Below, piece by piece: positions 44,374 to 53,135 of a stretch of DNA of 64,000 bases (within the stretch, counting starts at the first letter, position 1; the number at the start of each line of letters is the position of its first letter). The DNA is taken from NCBI GenBank assembly GCA_963823525.1, contig CAWGLW010000001.1:434001-498000 (forward strand). The letters are read 5' to 3'. The translations under genes were made by a program, and so were the position numbers. The notes under the pieces were generated by a model. The model was not told the origin of the DNA, did not search any database, and worked only from the letters and a program-made list of their open reading frames with translations. The stretch is from CAWGLW01 sp963823525. GTDB lineage: Bacteria; Pseudomonadota; Gammaproteobacteria; Steroidobacterales; Steroidobacteraceae.

Positions 44374-45450
44374 ATGAAGAAAGACCCGATCGTGAGTCTG
44401 CGCGCAGGTCCCGGGGCCCTCGCCCAGCTTCGCGACCGGGGCCTCCGCAGCGACGATATCGCCTGCCTGCCCGCAGCCGCAGGCGGACCTAAGGGTCTCG
44501 CCCTGTTGCCGCTCGATCGGCTGCTGCACCGTGAATGGCTGTCCGCGAGCCGGGAAATCGAAATGATCGGGGCATCGATCGGCGCCTGGCGGGTCGCGGC
44601 ACTGGCCCAGCAGGATCCAATTGCAGCACTCGATCGCCTGCAGTACAGCTATGTGCACGAACAGCGCTACGGCGCGAGACCCGGTCCCGAGGAGGTTTCC
44701 GGCGTCTGTCGCAGGATCGCCCGGTCGGTACTCGGTGGCGAATCGCTGGCGGTCAGGCCCGGCGTGTCATTGCACGTCATCACGTCGCGGGCCCGTGGCG
44801 CCCTTGAGGAAACTGAGTCCCGGATGGCTTTTTTACGCGCGGTACTGAGTAACTCGATTTCACGCGACCGCCTTGCCGCCCATCTGCAACGGGTGGTCTT
44901 CCACACAGGCGTCAGGTCCCGGCTGGTCGACGAATTCGACGCCTTCGGCCTGGAGCGTGTTGCGTTATCGGCAAACAATGCGGAAGACGCTCTGCTCGCC
45001 TCGGGAACCATTCCACTGGTCTGTGCGCCGGTGCGTGGCATCAGCGGTGCACCGCCCGGCAACTACTGGGACGGTGCACTGGTCGACTACCACCTCGTGC
45101 TGCCCTATCAACGGCTGACTCGCTCCGGGTCAAGGCAGCGCATCGCCTTCTATCCGCACTTCAGCGACCACATGACTCCGGGCTGGCTGGATAAGTACCT
45201 GCCCTGGCGCAAGGCAGCCCGCGGCCACGTCTGGCTGGACGATCTGCTGCTGGTGGCGCCGGCGGCCGGTTTCCTCGCCACGCTGCCCAACGGCAAGCTG
45301 CCGGACCGGCAGGACTTTTACCGCTATGGCGCGGATCACGATGCCCGCGCGCGCGACTGGGAACGGGCGATTGCAGAGTGCGAGCGCTTCGCCGAAGCGG
45401 TACTGCGCTGGATGGAAGACCCGGACCCGACGATGGTCGAGCCGATCTGA
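44374..45450 (+). CDS. Patatin-like phospholipase family protein
   Basis: 358 residues. Oxyanion loop AAGGPKG (35-41), nucleophile elbow GASIG (Ser68) and the catalytic Asp in WDGALVDYH make a complete patatin Ser/Asp dyad. No signal peptide, so cytoplasmic or membrane-associated. Probably an acyl hydrolase. It is divergent from the malic enzyme operon; a TATAAT at 44338-44343 is a possible -10 element without a clear -35. Confidence 0.85.
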   Translation: MKKDPIVSLRAGPGALAQLRDRGLRSDDIACLPAAAGGPKGLALLPLDRLLHREWLSASREIEMIGASIGAWRVAALAQQDPIAALDRLQYSYVHEQRYGARPGPEEVSGVCRRIARSVLGGESLAVRPGVSLHVITSRARGALEETESRMAFLRAVLSNSISRDRLAAHLQRVVFHTGVRSRLVDEFDAFGLERVALSANNAEDALLASGTIPLVCAPVRGISGAPPGNYWDGALVDYHLVLPYQRLTRSGSRQRIAFYPHFSDHMTPGWLDKYLPWRKAARGHVWLDDLLLVAPAAGFLATLPNGKLPDRQDFYRYGADHDARARDWERAIAECERFAEAVLRWMEDPDPTMVEPI

Positions 45451-45490
45451 CACAGCCAGACGAACCCGTCGCGGGCGCCCGGCCGGTATA

Positions 45491-46879
45491 TCAGTGACTA
45501 GCCGCGGGCCCCGCCTGCACGGTCCGCTTGCTGGTCAGGGTCACGAATTCCTCGGCGGCGGTCGGGTGGACCGCGACGGTCTCGTCGAACTGGCGCTTCG
45601 TCAGTCCCGCCTTGACCGCGATCGCGATGCCTTGAATGATTTCCGGCGCGTCAGGACCGACCATGTGCGCGCCGACCACTCGCTGCGAGGCCGTTTCGAC
45701 CAGCAGCTTGATCAGCGTTCGCTCGTTTCGGCCACACAGCGTGTAGCGCAGTGGCCGGAAAGACGTCATGTAAACGTCGACCGATGGAAACTTCTGCAGG
45801 GCTTCGGCCTCCGCCAGGCCGACGGTGCCCACGGGCGGCTGACTGAAGACCGCGTGCGCAACAGCCTCGTGATCCACCGGCGTCGGCACGCCCCCGAACA
45901 GGGTCTGGGCCACCGCGGCGCCCTCGCGAATCGCCACCGGTGTCAGTGCGATCCGGTCGGTTACATCCCCTGCGGCGAATATATTTGAGACGCTTGAGCG
46001 GGAATACTCGTCCACCATCACGGCACCGTTTTCATCGAGCCGCACGCCGGCCGACTCGAGGCCCAGCCCGCTCGTATTGGGCAGCCGGCCCGTTGCGTAG
46101 AGCACCGCATCGACGGTCAGGGTCTGCTCCTTCCCCGCGGTCATCAGCGCGACATCGAGCGTGCCGTCACTGCGCTTCTCGACGCGCCTGACATGGCTTT
46201 GCAGTCTGACGTCGATCCCTTTCTGAACCAGTTCGTCATGCAGGTGCTGACGGACATCGTCATCGAATCGGCGCAGCACCTGCACACCCCGATAGGCGAT
46301 CACGACCGTCGAACCAAGACCCTTGAAGATACCGGCAAACTCGACCGCGATATAACCTCCACCGACGACGAGCACTCGCCCGGGCAGTTCCGGCATCTCC
46401 AGCGCCTCGTTAGACGTCATGCAATGCTCGATGCCCGGCACGTCCGGCAACATCGGCCAGCCACCCGTGGCAATCAACAGGTTCGCGGCCCGGTATCGTC
46501 GATTTGCCACCTCCACGGTCTGGGCATCGATCAGCTTCGCCTGGCCTTCCAGAAGCACCACCCCTGATGTTTTCAGCAGTGTCCGGTAGATATCCTCCAA
46601 TCGTGCGATCTCACGGTCCTTGTTGCTGATCAGCGTTGGCCAGGAGAACGCCCTTGTCGAAGTCCAGCCATATGCACGCGCATCCTCGAAGTCTTCTCCG
46701 TAGTGCGATGCATAAACGAGGAGTTTCTTCGGAACGCAGCCGCGAATCACGCAGGTTCCGCCCGGCCGGTACGATTCAGCGACCGCGACTCGCGCACCGA
46801 GGCCCGCGGCCACCCTCGCCGCCCGAACCCCGGCCGACCCGGCTCCAATGACAAAAAAGTCGAACTCGTACGCACTCAT
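45491..46879 (-). CDS. gor: Glutathione-disulfide reductase
   Basis: 462 residues from the ATG at 46879 (MSAYEFDFFVIGAGSAGVRA). FAD motif at 10-20, redox-active disulfide GTCVIRGCVPKK (Cys43, Cys48), NADPH motif VVGGGYIAVEFAGIF, second FAD motif IFAAGDVTDRIALTPVA, and the C-terminal His-Glu pair in VAVHPTAAEEFV. Reduces glutathione disulfide with NADPH in the cytoplasm. It converges with the patatin gene. Confidence 0.95.
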   Translation of the reverse strand: MSAYEFDFFVIGAGSAGVRAARVAAGLGARVAVAESYRPGGTCVIRGCVPKKLLVYASHYGEDFEDARAYGWTSTRAFSWPTLISNKDREIARLEDIYRTLLKTSGVVLLEGQAKLIDAQTVEVANRRYRAANLLIATGGWPMLPDVPGIEHCMTSNEALEMPELPGRVLVVGGGYIAVEFAGIFKGLGSTVVIAYRGVQVLRRFDDDVRQHLHDELVQKGIDVRLQSHVRRVEKRSDGTLDVALMTAGKEQTLTVDAVLYATGRLPNTSGLGLESAGVRLDENGAVMVDEYSRSSVSNIFAAGDVTDRIALTPVAIREGAAVAQTLFGGVPTPVDHEAVAHAVFSQPPVGTVGLAEAEALQKFPSVDVYMTSFRPLRYTLCGRNERTLIKLLVETASQRVVGAHMVGPDAPEIIQGIAIAVKAGLTKRQFDETVAVHPTAAEEFVTLTSKRTVQAGPAASH

Positions 46880-46958
46880 TGCAGGTCTGGTCTCACGAAT
46901 CGACCGGTTTGGCCAGGCAACAATCCTACGCGAGGCGCCGGCGCTCCGCGATGCCCGC

Positions 46959-46996
46959 GACCGGAATCGAGCCGGTCTCACCGGACCGGAATTTTT
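46959..46996 (+). promoter_or_regulatory. Overlapping alternative hairpins ending in a T tract
   Basis: GACCGG (46959-46964), CCGGTC (46972-46977) and GACCGG (46984-46989) are spaced by seven and six bases and followed by AATTTTT. The middle element can pair with either neighbour, and the downstream pairing plus T5 is an intrinsic terminator on the + strand. It lies 64 bases before the DOMON-like gene. GGTCTCAC at 46974 also recurs at 46889, again just ahead of a GACCGG. Confidence 0.4.
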
Positions 46997-47059
46997 CCGC
47001 GGAGAGCAGAACCGCTATTATCCGCCCATCGCCACACGCGACTCCCCGGATACACCCCG

Positions 47060-47662
47060 ATGATCGAACCGCTGCCAACCAGCGTCACTTTGGCCTGCCA
47101 CACCGCGACCCCATGTTCGGCCGTACGCAGCGTGAAGGCAGAGATCAGCACGACAGCTGACGGTGCGTTGCGCCTGCGGTACCTGATCGAGGGATCGATC
47201 GACAAGCTGGCGATTCCCGAGCAGGTCCCCTCACGGGCAGCATCGGAACTCTGGCGCCACACCTGTTTCGAAGCGTTTATCGCCGGCAGCAACTCATCCG
47301 TCTATTGCGAGTTCAACTTCTCGCCCTCCACTGAGTGGGCGGCTTACGGGTTCTCGCGATACAGGGAAGGAATGGCGCCGCTCGAGTGCGGAACGGCAAG
47401 ACCCATCGAGGTTCGCCGCAGCGAGGACCGGCTCGAACTGACGGCGCCGATTACTTGCATGGCGTTGAGCGCACTGCCGGGGCGCGGTGCCATTCGCGTG
47501 GCACTGGCAACGATCGTTGAGGAGAAAAGCGGCCGCCTGTCCTATTGGGCGCTTGCGCATCCGGCGAATCAGCCGGACTTCCACCACCCTGACAGTTTTG
47601 TGCTGCACCTGCAGCGCTCTGACCGTCCCGCCAGGAAGGCGAGTCCGGAGACCTGCTCATGA
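47060..47662 (+). CDS. DOMON-like domain protein
   Basis: 200 residues from the ATG at 47060. A beta-sandwich with GALRLRYLIEGSIDKLAIPE, ELWRHTCFEAFIAG and the aromatic core YCEFNFSPSTEWAAYGFSRYR matches the bacterial DOMON-like (MurB-associated) family, thought to bind sugar or haem ligands. No signal peptide. Its stop overlaps the next ATG (ATGA). Members of this family are often found next to DUF1343/NamZ genes, as here. Confidence 0.85.
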   Translation: MIEPLPTSVTLACHTATPCSAVRSVKAEISTTADGALRLRYLIEGSIDKLAIPEQVPSRAASELWRHTCFEAFIAGSNSSVYCEFNFSPSTEWAAYGFSRYREGMAPLECGTARPIEVRRSEDRLELTAPITCMALSALPGRGAIRVALATIVEEKSGRLSYWALAHPANQPDFHHPDSFVLHLQRSDRPARKASPETCS

Positions 47663-48864
47663 AGTGTGGTATCGACCGCCTGATCGAGGATGAAACCGTG
47701 CGCCGGCCCCTCGCTGGCCGACGCATTGCGTTGCTCGCACATCCGGCTTCGGTTACCGGGAGCCTCGAGCATTCGCTCGACGCCCTGGCCGCTCACCGGA
47801 ACATCAATCTCACCGCCGCTTTCGGTCCGCAGCATGGGCTGCGAGGCGACAAACAGGACAACATGGTGGAGTCCGGGGATTTCATCGACCCGGTGCACCG
47901 GATACCGGTATTCAGCCTTTACGGGGAAGTGCGCCGGCCCAGCGACGCGATGATGGACAGCTTCGATGTGCTGCTCGTGGACCTTCAGGACCTCGGCTGT
48001 CGCATCTACACGTTTATCACTACGCTGCGCTACGTCCTGGAAGCGGCCGCCGCGCATGGCAAAACGGTCTGGGTCCTTGACCGGCCAAACCCGGTTGGTC
48101 GCCCGGTCGAGGGACTGAGCCTGAGGGCAGGTTGGGAGAGCTTTGTCGGCGCTGGCGAGATGCCGATGCGCCACGGCCTGACGCTCGGTGAGATCGGCCA
48201 ATGGTTCGTGCGGCGATTGGGCCTGGATGTTGACTACGACGTGGTCGGCATGCAGGGCTGGCAGCCGGAGCAGGCCCCGGGATTCGGCTGGCCGCTGGGC
48301 CAACGCGACTGGGTCAATCCGAGCCCCAACGCACCGAATCTGTCGATGGCGCGCTGTTATCCGGGAACGGTCATGCTCGAGGGCACAACGCTCTCCGAGG
48401 GGCGCGGGACGACCCGTCCACTCGAGGTGCTGGGCGCGCCGGATGTTGACCCGGCAGCGCTGCTCGCCGAAATGGCCCGCCTGTCGCCCGACTGGCTACG
48501 GGGTTGCCGGCTGCGCCCCTGCTGGTTCGAGCCGGTCGCGCAGAAGCACCGGGGCCAGCTGTGCGCCGGCGTGCAGATCCACGTCGAGGGACCGTACTAC
48601 GATCACCGGGGTTTCAAGCCCTGGCGCCTGCAGGCGCTGGCCCTCAAGGCGCTGCGCCGGATCGATCCGGAATACGCGTTGTGGCGGGACTTTGCCTACG
48701 AGTACGAGCATGAGCGACTGGCCATCGACCTGATCAATGGCAGCGAGTTGCTGAGGCAATGGGTCGATGACTCCGAAGGCATGCCCGCTGACCTCGATAC
48801 ACTGGCGGTGGCCGACGAACGCAACTGGAGCGAGCAGACACGCGACCTGCTGATTTACCGCTGA
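47659..48864 (+). CDS. DUF1343 / NamZ-like exo-N-acetylmuramidase
   Basis: 401 residues with DUF1343 signatures: AFGPQHGLRGDKQDNM, VDLQDLGCRIYTFITTLRYV, VLDRPNPVGR and SLSEGRGTTRP-like TLSEGRGTTRPLEVLG. The B. subtilis homologue NamZ releases terminal MurNAc from peptidoglycan fragments. No signal peptide is visible, so the enzyme would act on recovered muropeptides in the cytoplasm. Translationally coupled to the DOMON-like gene. Confidence 0.9.
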   Translation: MKCGIDRLIEDETVRRPLAGRRIALLAHPASVTGSLEHSLDALAAHRNINLTAAFGPQHGLRGDKQDNMVESGDFIDPVHRIPVFSLYGEVRRPSDAMMDSFDVLLVDLQDLGCRIYTFITTLRYVLEAAAAHGKTVWVLDRPNPVGRPVEGLSLRAGWESFVGAGEMPMRHGLTLGEIGQWFVRRLGLDVDYDVVGMQGWQPEQAPGFGWPLGQRDWVNPSPNAPNLSMARCYPGTVMLEGTTLSEGRGTTRPLEVLGAPDVDPAALLAEMARLSPDWLRGCRLRPCWFEPVAQKHRGQLCAGVQIHVEGPYYDHRGFKPWRLQALALKALRRIDPEYALWRDFAYEYEHERLAIDLINGSELLRQWVDDSEGMPADLDTLAVADERNWSEQTRDLLIYR

Positions 48865-48889
48865 TCGCAGCGCTCTGGAAATATGTGAA

Positions 48890-50404
48890 ATGGGCTCTGG
48901 ACTGGATTCATACGACCTGCTCGTGATCGGCGGCGGTATCAACGGTGCCGGCATCGCCCGCGATGCCGCCGGCCGTGGGCTGCGCGTACTGCTCTGCGAG
49001 CAGCACGACCTGGCGGCACACACCTCTTCAGCCAGCACAAAGCTGATTCACGGCGGACTGCGCTACCTCGAGTACTACGATTTCCGACTGGTCAGAAAGT
49101 CGCTGCTCGAGCGTGAAATCATGATTACTGTGGCGCCACACATCATCTGGCCCATGCGCTTTGTGCTGCCGCATGATCAGCACCTGCGTCCTGCACTGAT
49201 GATCCGGGCGGGCCTTTTTCTCTATGACCACCTCGCCCGTCGGCGCGTACTGCCCGACTCAAAAACCGTGGACCTGCGCCGTCACCCGGCGGGCAAGCCG
49301 CTGGACAAGCGCTACCGCAAGGGTTTCGAGTATTCCGACGGCTGGGTCGACGACGCACGACTGGTCACGCTGACCGCGCTCGATGCACGCGAGCACGGGG
49401 CCGATGTCCTGACCCGGACGCCCTGCGTAGCCCTGGAACGCGGATCCGGGCGCTGGACCGCCACCCTGGCCCCGGACGGCGCAGCTCGCAGACGAATCAC
49501 GGCGCGAGTGGCTGTCAATGCCACCGGGCCCTGGGTCGCGGACTTCCTGGAACACGCCACGCCCGTCGAGGCGGGACATCATCCGCGCATGATCAAGGGC
49601 AGCCATATCGTAGTGCCGAGCCTGTTCGATCACGAGTTTGCCTATATCTTCCAGGCGCCGGACGGACGTATTGTCTTTGCGATTCCCTACGAAGGCGAGT
49701 TCACGCTGATCGGTACGACGGAAGAGGAATACCAGGGAGACCTTGCAACACCGTCGATCAGCGAGAACGAAGTCGAGTACCTGCTGGCGATGGCAAACCG
49801 CTATTTCTCGAGTGAACTGAAGCGCGCGGACGTTGCCTGGACCTTTGCGGGCCTGCGCCCGCTGCTGGCCGCTTCCACCGATGACCCGAAAAGCGTGACC
49901 CGGGACTATGTGCTCGACCTGGACGAGAATGGCCCACCGCTGCTGTCGGTTTATGGCGGAAAGATTACGACCTACCGCAAGCTCGCCGAGGACGTCGTCG
50001 ACAAGCTGGCCACCGCGCTGGATTGCCGGCAGGCGGCGTGGACCGCGGAAGCCCCGCTGCCTGGCGGCGACATGCCGGACCGCGATTTCGACCGCTTCGT
50101 CGATACGCTGCAGAAGCGCTATCGCTGGCTGCCGCCGAGCCTGCGCTACCGTCTCGCGCGCGCCTACGGGACCCGCATCGACAGGCTCCTTGCCGGAGCC
50201 GGCCGTATCGAGGACATGGGCCCGGAGCTGCTGCCCGGACTGTACCGGTGCGAAGTCGACTACCTGCGTTCGCAGGAGTGGGCCGTGACGGGCGAAGATA
50301 TCCTCTGGCGACGCTCAAAGCTCGGCCTGCACCTGCCAGCCGGCAGCGAGCGTAAACTCGACCAATGGCTGGCCGCCCATCCGCTGGCGGCGAACCTGCG
50401 GTAA
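48890..50404 (+). CDS. glpD: Aerobic glycerol-3-phosphate dehydrogenase
   Basis: 504 residues. FAD motif LLVIGGGINGAGIARDAAGR (11-30), SSASTKLIHGGLRYLEYYDF, FAIPYEGEFTLIGTTEEEY and VYGGKITTYRKLAE are all GlpD signatures. Membrane-associated; oxidises glycerol-3-phosphate to dihydroxyacetone phosphate and feeds electrons to quinone. It lies 25 bases after the NamZ gene and 60 before glpK on the same strand. Confidence 0.95.
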   Translation: MGSGLDSYDLLVIGGGINGAGIARDAAGRGLRVLLCEQHDLAAHTSSASTKLIHGGLRYLEYYDFRLVRKSLLEREIMITVAPHIIWPMRFVLPHDQHLRPALMIRAGLFLYDHLARRRVLPDSKTVDLRRHPAGKPLDKRYRKGFEYSDGWVDDARLVTLTALDAREHGADVLTRTPCVALERGSGRWTATLAPDGAARRRITARVAVNATGPWVADFLEHATPVEAGHHPRMIKGSHIVVPSLFDHEFAYIFQAPDGRIVFAIPYEGEFTLIGTTEEEYQGDLATPSISENEVEYLLAMANRYFSSELKRADVAWTFAGLRPLLAASTDDPKSVTRDYVLDLDENGPPLLSVYGGKITTYRKLAEDVVDKLATALDCRQAAWTAEAPLPGGDMPDRDFDRFVDTLQKRYRWLPPSLRYRLARAYGTRIDRLLAGAGRIEDMGPELLPGLYRCEVDYLRSQEWAVTGEDILWRRSKLGLHLPAGSERKLDQWLAAHPLAANLR

Positions 50405-50464
50405 GCTCGGCGCCCCGGGATACGCCGCGGGCCGCGGCAGGAAGCCGCTGACGGAGACTCGGCC

Positions 50465-51958
50465 ATGGCACGTTTCATTCTGGCCCTGGACCAGGGCACC
50501 ACGAGTTCGCGCTCGATCCTGTTCGATCACGATGCGAAGCCGGTCGCGATCGCTCAGCGGGAATTCACCCAGCATTTCCCACGCTCGGGCTGGGTGGAAC
50601 ATGACGCCGAAGAAATCTGGTCCTCGCAACGCGCGACGATTGCGGAGGTGCTTAAGAAGGCCGGCGCGAGCGCCGCCGACATTGCCGCCGTCGGCGTGAC
50701 CAACCAGCGCGAAACCACGGTCCTGTGGGATCGCAAGAGCGGCGCAGCGGTTGCGCCGGCCATTGTCTGGCAGGATCGGCGCACGGCAGACCGCTGCGAG
50801 CAACTCAAGGCAGCGGGCCACGAGCCGGAACTGGTTCGTCGCACCGGCTTGCTGATCGACCCGTATTTCTCGGGAACCAAGCTGGCCTGGCTGCTGGACA
50901 GCGACCCGCAACTGCGTGCCCGGGCGGAGCGTGGCGAGCTGGCCTTTGGCACGATCGACAGCTGGCTGGCCTGGAAGCTTTCCGATGGGACGCAGCACCT
51001 GACAGACGCCACCAATGCCAGTCGCACGCAGTTGCTCAATATCAGCAGCGGCGAATGGGATGATTACGCCCTCAACCTGATGGGCATCCCAAGGGCCGTC
51101 CTGCCACGCATCGTCGCCTCGTCGATGCCGCGGGACCCGGCCCTGGCGCTGATCGACGGCCGGGAAATACCACTGGCTGGCATCGCAGGCGATCAGCACG
51201 CCGCGCTGTTTGGACAGGCCTGTTTTGAGCCGGGGATGGCGAAGAACACCTACGGCACTGGATGCTTCGTGCTGCTCAACACCGGCCCCGTGCCGCTGCC
51301 ATCCGCGAACCGCCTGCTGACGACGATCGCCTGGCAACTCGATCGACGCTGCTATGCACTGGAAGGCGCCGTGTTTGTCGGCGGTGCCATCGTGCAGTGG
51401 CTGCGCGATGGACTTGGGCTGATCGCGGACTCGAGTGAAATCGAGGCGCTGGCCGCATCGGTACCTGGCACCGGCGGCGTCTGCCTGGTCCCTGCGTTTA
51501 CCGGCCTCGGCTCACCACACTGGGACCCGCGGGCACGAGGCACGATGGTCGGACTGTCACGCGGCACGACCCGGGCTCACATTGCCCGGGCCGCGCTCGA
51601 GGCCATCGCTTTCCAGAGTGCAGAAGTGCTCCTCGCAATGCAGAAAGATGCCGCACAGCCATTGCTCGAGCTGCGGGTCGATGGCGGCGCGACGGCGAAC
51701 AACCTGATGATGCAGTTCCAGGCTGACCTGCTCGGCGTGCCGGTCGTGAGGCCGCGAGTGACGGAAACCACCGCGCTGGGCGCAGCCTACCTCGCCGGAA
51801 TCGCAGTCGGCTTCTGGGATTCAATCAAGGATGTCGCAGCCAACTGGCAGGAGGATCGCCGCTTTGAGCGATCCATCTCCAGCGACGAAGCCGCCTCCAG
51901 AATGCACGAGTGGAGTCGCGCCGTGGAGCGCTCGCGCGACTGGCACGCCGGGGAGTGA
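50465..51958 (+). CDS. glpK: Glycerol kinase
   Basis: 497 residues, standard length. FILALDQGTTSSRSILFDH (phosphate loop), TNQRETTVLWDR, GIAGDQHAALFGQACFEPG, NTYGTGCFVLLNTG and RVDGGATANNLMMQFQADLL identify GlpK. Phosphorylates glycerol for GlpD. No glpF facilitator or GlpR regulator is in the window, so glycerol may arise internally. It is followed after 11 bases by the sterol-desaturase-family gene. Confidence 0.97.
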   Translation: MARFILALDQGTTSSRSILFDHDAKPVAIAQREFTQHFPRSGWVEHDAEEIWSSQRATIAEVLKKAGASAADIAAVGVTNQRETTVLWDRKSGAAVAPAIVWQDRRTADRCEQLKAAGHEPELVRRTGLLIDPYFSGTKLAWLLDSDPQLRARAERGELAFGTIDSWLAWKLSDGTQHLTDATNASRTQLLNISSGEWDDYALNLMGIPRAVLPRIVASSMPRDPALALIDGREIPLAGIAGDQHAALFGQACFEPGMAKNTYGTGCFVLLNTGPVPLPSANRLLTTIAWQLDRRCYALEGAVFVGGAIVQWLRDGLGLIADSSEIEALAASVPGTGGVCLVPAFTGLGSPHWDPRARGTMVGLSRGTTRAHIARAALEAIAFQSAEVLLAMQKDAAQPLLELRVDGGATANNLMMQFQADLLGVPVVRPRVTETTALGAAYLAGIAVGFWDSIKDVAANWQEDRRFERSISSDEAASRMHEWSRAVERSRDWHAGE

Positions 51959-51969
51959 GACGACAATAC

Positions 51970-53091
51970 ATGGGACCCGCCGTTGCCATCGCCGTACCGT
52001 TCTTCCTGCTGCTGATCGCCATTGAATACCTGGTCGGAAGGGCCCGGGGCCGCAACACCTATCGGCTCAATGACACGGTTAACAGCCTGAGCCTTGGCCT
52101 GCTCAGTCAGGTCGTCAACCTGTTTACGCGTCTGCTGCGCATCGGCATCTATGCCGTGGTGGCGACGCATGCGGCGATCTGGCAGCTGCCAGCGGACCAG
52201 TGGTGGGTCTGGGTCGCAGGCATCGTCGCATACGATTTCTGCTACTACTGGAATCATCGGCTCGGGCACGAAATGGCCATCTTCTGGGCCGCGCATGTCG
52301 CTCACCACCAGAGCCAGCAATACAACCTTTCCACTGCGCTGCGGCAGACCAGTACCGGCGTTCTGCTCGGATGGATTTTCTACCTGCCGATGGCGATCGC
52401 CGGCTTTCCGGTCGAGGTCTTCGCGGTTGCCGCGATCGTCAACCTGTTTTATCAGTACTGGATACACACAGAGCAGATCGGCAGGCTCGGCTGGTTCGAC
52501 CGCTGGTTTGCCTCGCCCTCGAATCACCGTGTCCATCACGCGGTTAACGACCCGTACATCGACCGCAACTACAGTGGCATCCTGATGCTCTGGGATCACC
52601 TGTTTGGTACTTATGCCGAGGAACGGGAGCGCTGTGTCTACGGCACACGTGCGCCGCTCAATTCCTGGGACCCGATCTGGGCGAATCTCGAGGTGTACGC
52701 CGATCTCTGGGACAAGTCGTTGAAAACGCCGCGATGGCAGGATAGATTGCTTTCGTGGTTCAAGCCGCCCGGCTGGCGGCCGCCGCTCGCCGGGCAGCTT
52801 GCGCAGCGACCATCGTTCGACGTGAACGGGCAGACGGTTTTCGACCCACCGATGTCAGCGGCCCAGGGCGGATTTGCAGCACTGCACCTCCCGGCAGCGA
52901 TCCTGTTGCTTCTCCCGTTGCTCTGGTTCGAGGGCACGCTCAGAAGCGGCCAGCTGGCCGCCGGTTCCGCGGTCGTCGTGACCGCGCTGTGGGTCACCGG
53001 TGCCGTCATGCAGAACCGCCTGCGCATCGTACCGGCGTTGCTCACCGAAGCAGTGGTTGTCGGTCTCGTGCTCGCCTGGCATTTTCACTGA
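51970..53091 (+). CDS. Fatty acid hydroxylase/sterol desaturase family protein, AGMO-like
   Basis: 373 residues from the ATG at 51970. Four N-terminal transmembrane helices surround the diiron His clusters WNHRLGHE, HVAHHQS and HRVHHAVNDPYIDRNY; the last two plus LMLWDHLFGTYAEE resemble alkylglycerol monooxygenase (TMEM195). Two more hydrophobic helices are at the C-terminus. AGMO cleaves ether lipids to a fatty aldehyde and glycerol. Its position directly after glpD-glpK, 11 bases from glpK, fits that reaction, but sterol or carotenoid hydroxylation remains possible. Confidence 0.85.
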   Translation: MGPAVAIAVPFFLLLIAIEYLVGRARGRNTYRLNDTVNSLSLGLLSQVVNLFTRLLRIGIYAVVATHAAIWQLPADQWWVWVAGIVAYDFCYYWNHRLGHEMAIFWAAHVAHHQSQQYNLSTALRQTSTGVLLGWIFYLPMAIAGFPVEVFAVAAIVNLFYQYWIHTEQIGRLGWFDRWFASPSNHRVHHAVNDPYIDRNYSGILMLWDHLFGTYAEERERCVYGTRAPLNSWDPIWANLEVYADLWDKSLKTPRWQDRLLSWFKPPGWRPPLAGQLAQRPSFDVNGQTVFDPPMSAAQGGFAALHLPAAILLLLPLLWFEGTLRSGQLAAGSAVVVTALWVTGAVMQNRLRIVPALLTEAVVVGLVLAWHFH

Positions 53092-53135
53092 GCGAGTCAT
53101 CGGTGGAAGGTCTGCGGCCGAAAGACACCTGGAGG

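Noticed and set aside
46940..46980. tRNA-like T-arm (minus strand ACCGG-CTCGATT-CCGGT)
   Set aside because: No matching acceptor, D or anticodon stem at the required distances, and position 54 is C; the inverted repeats explain the pairing better.
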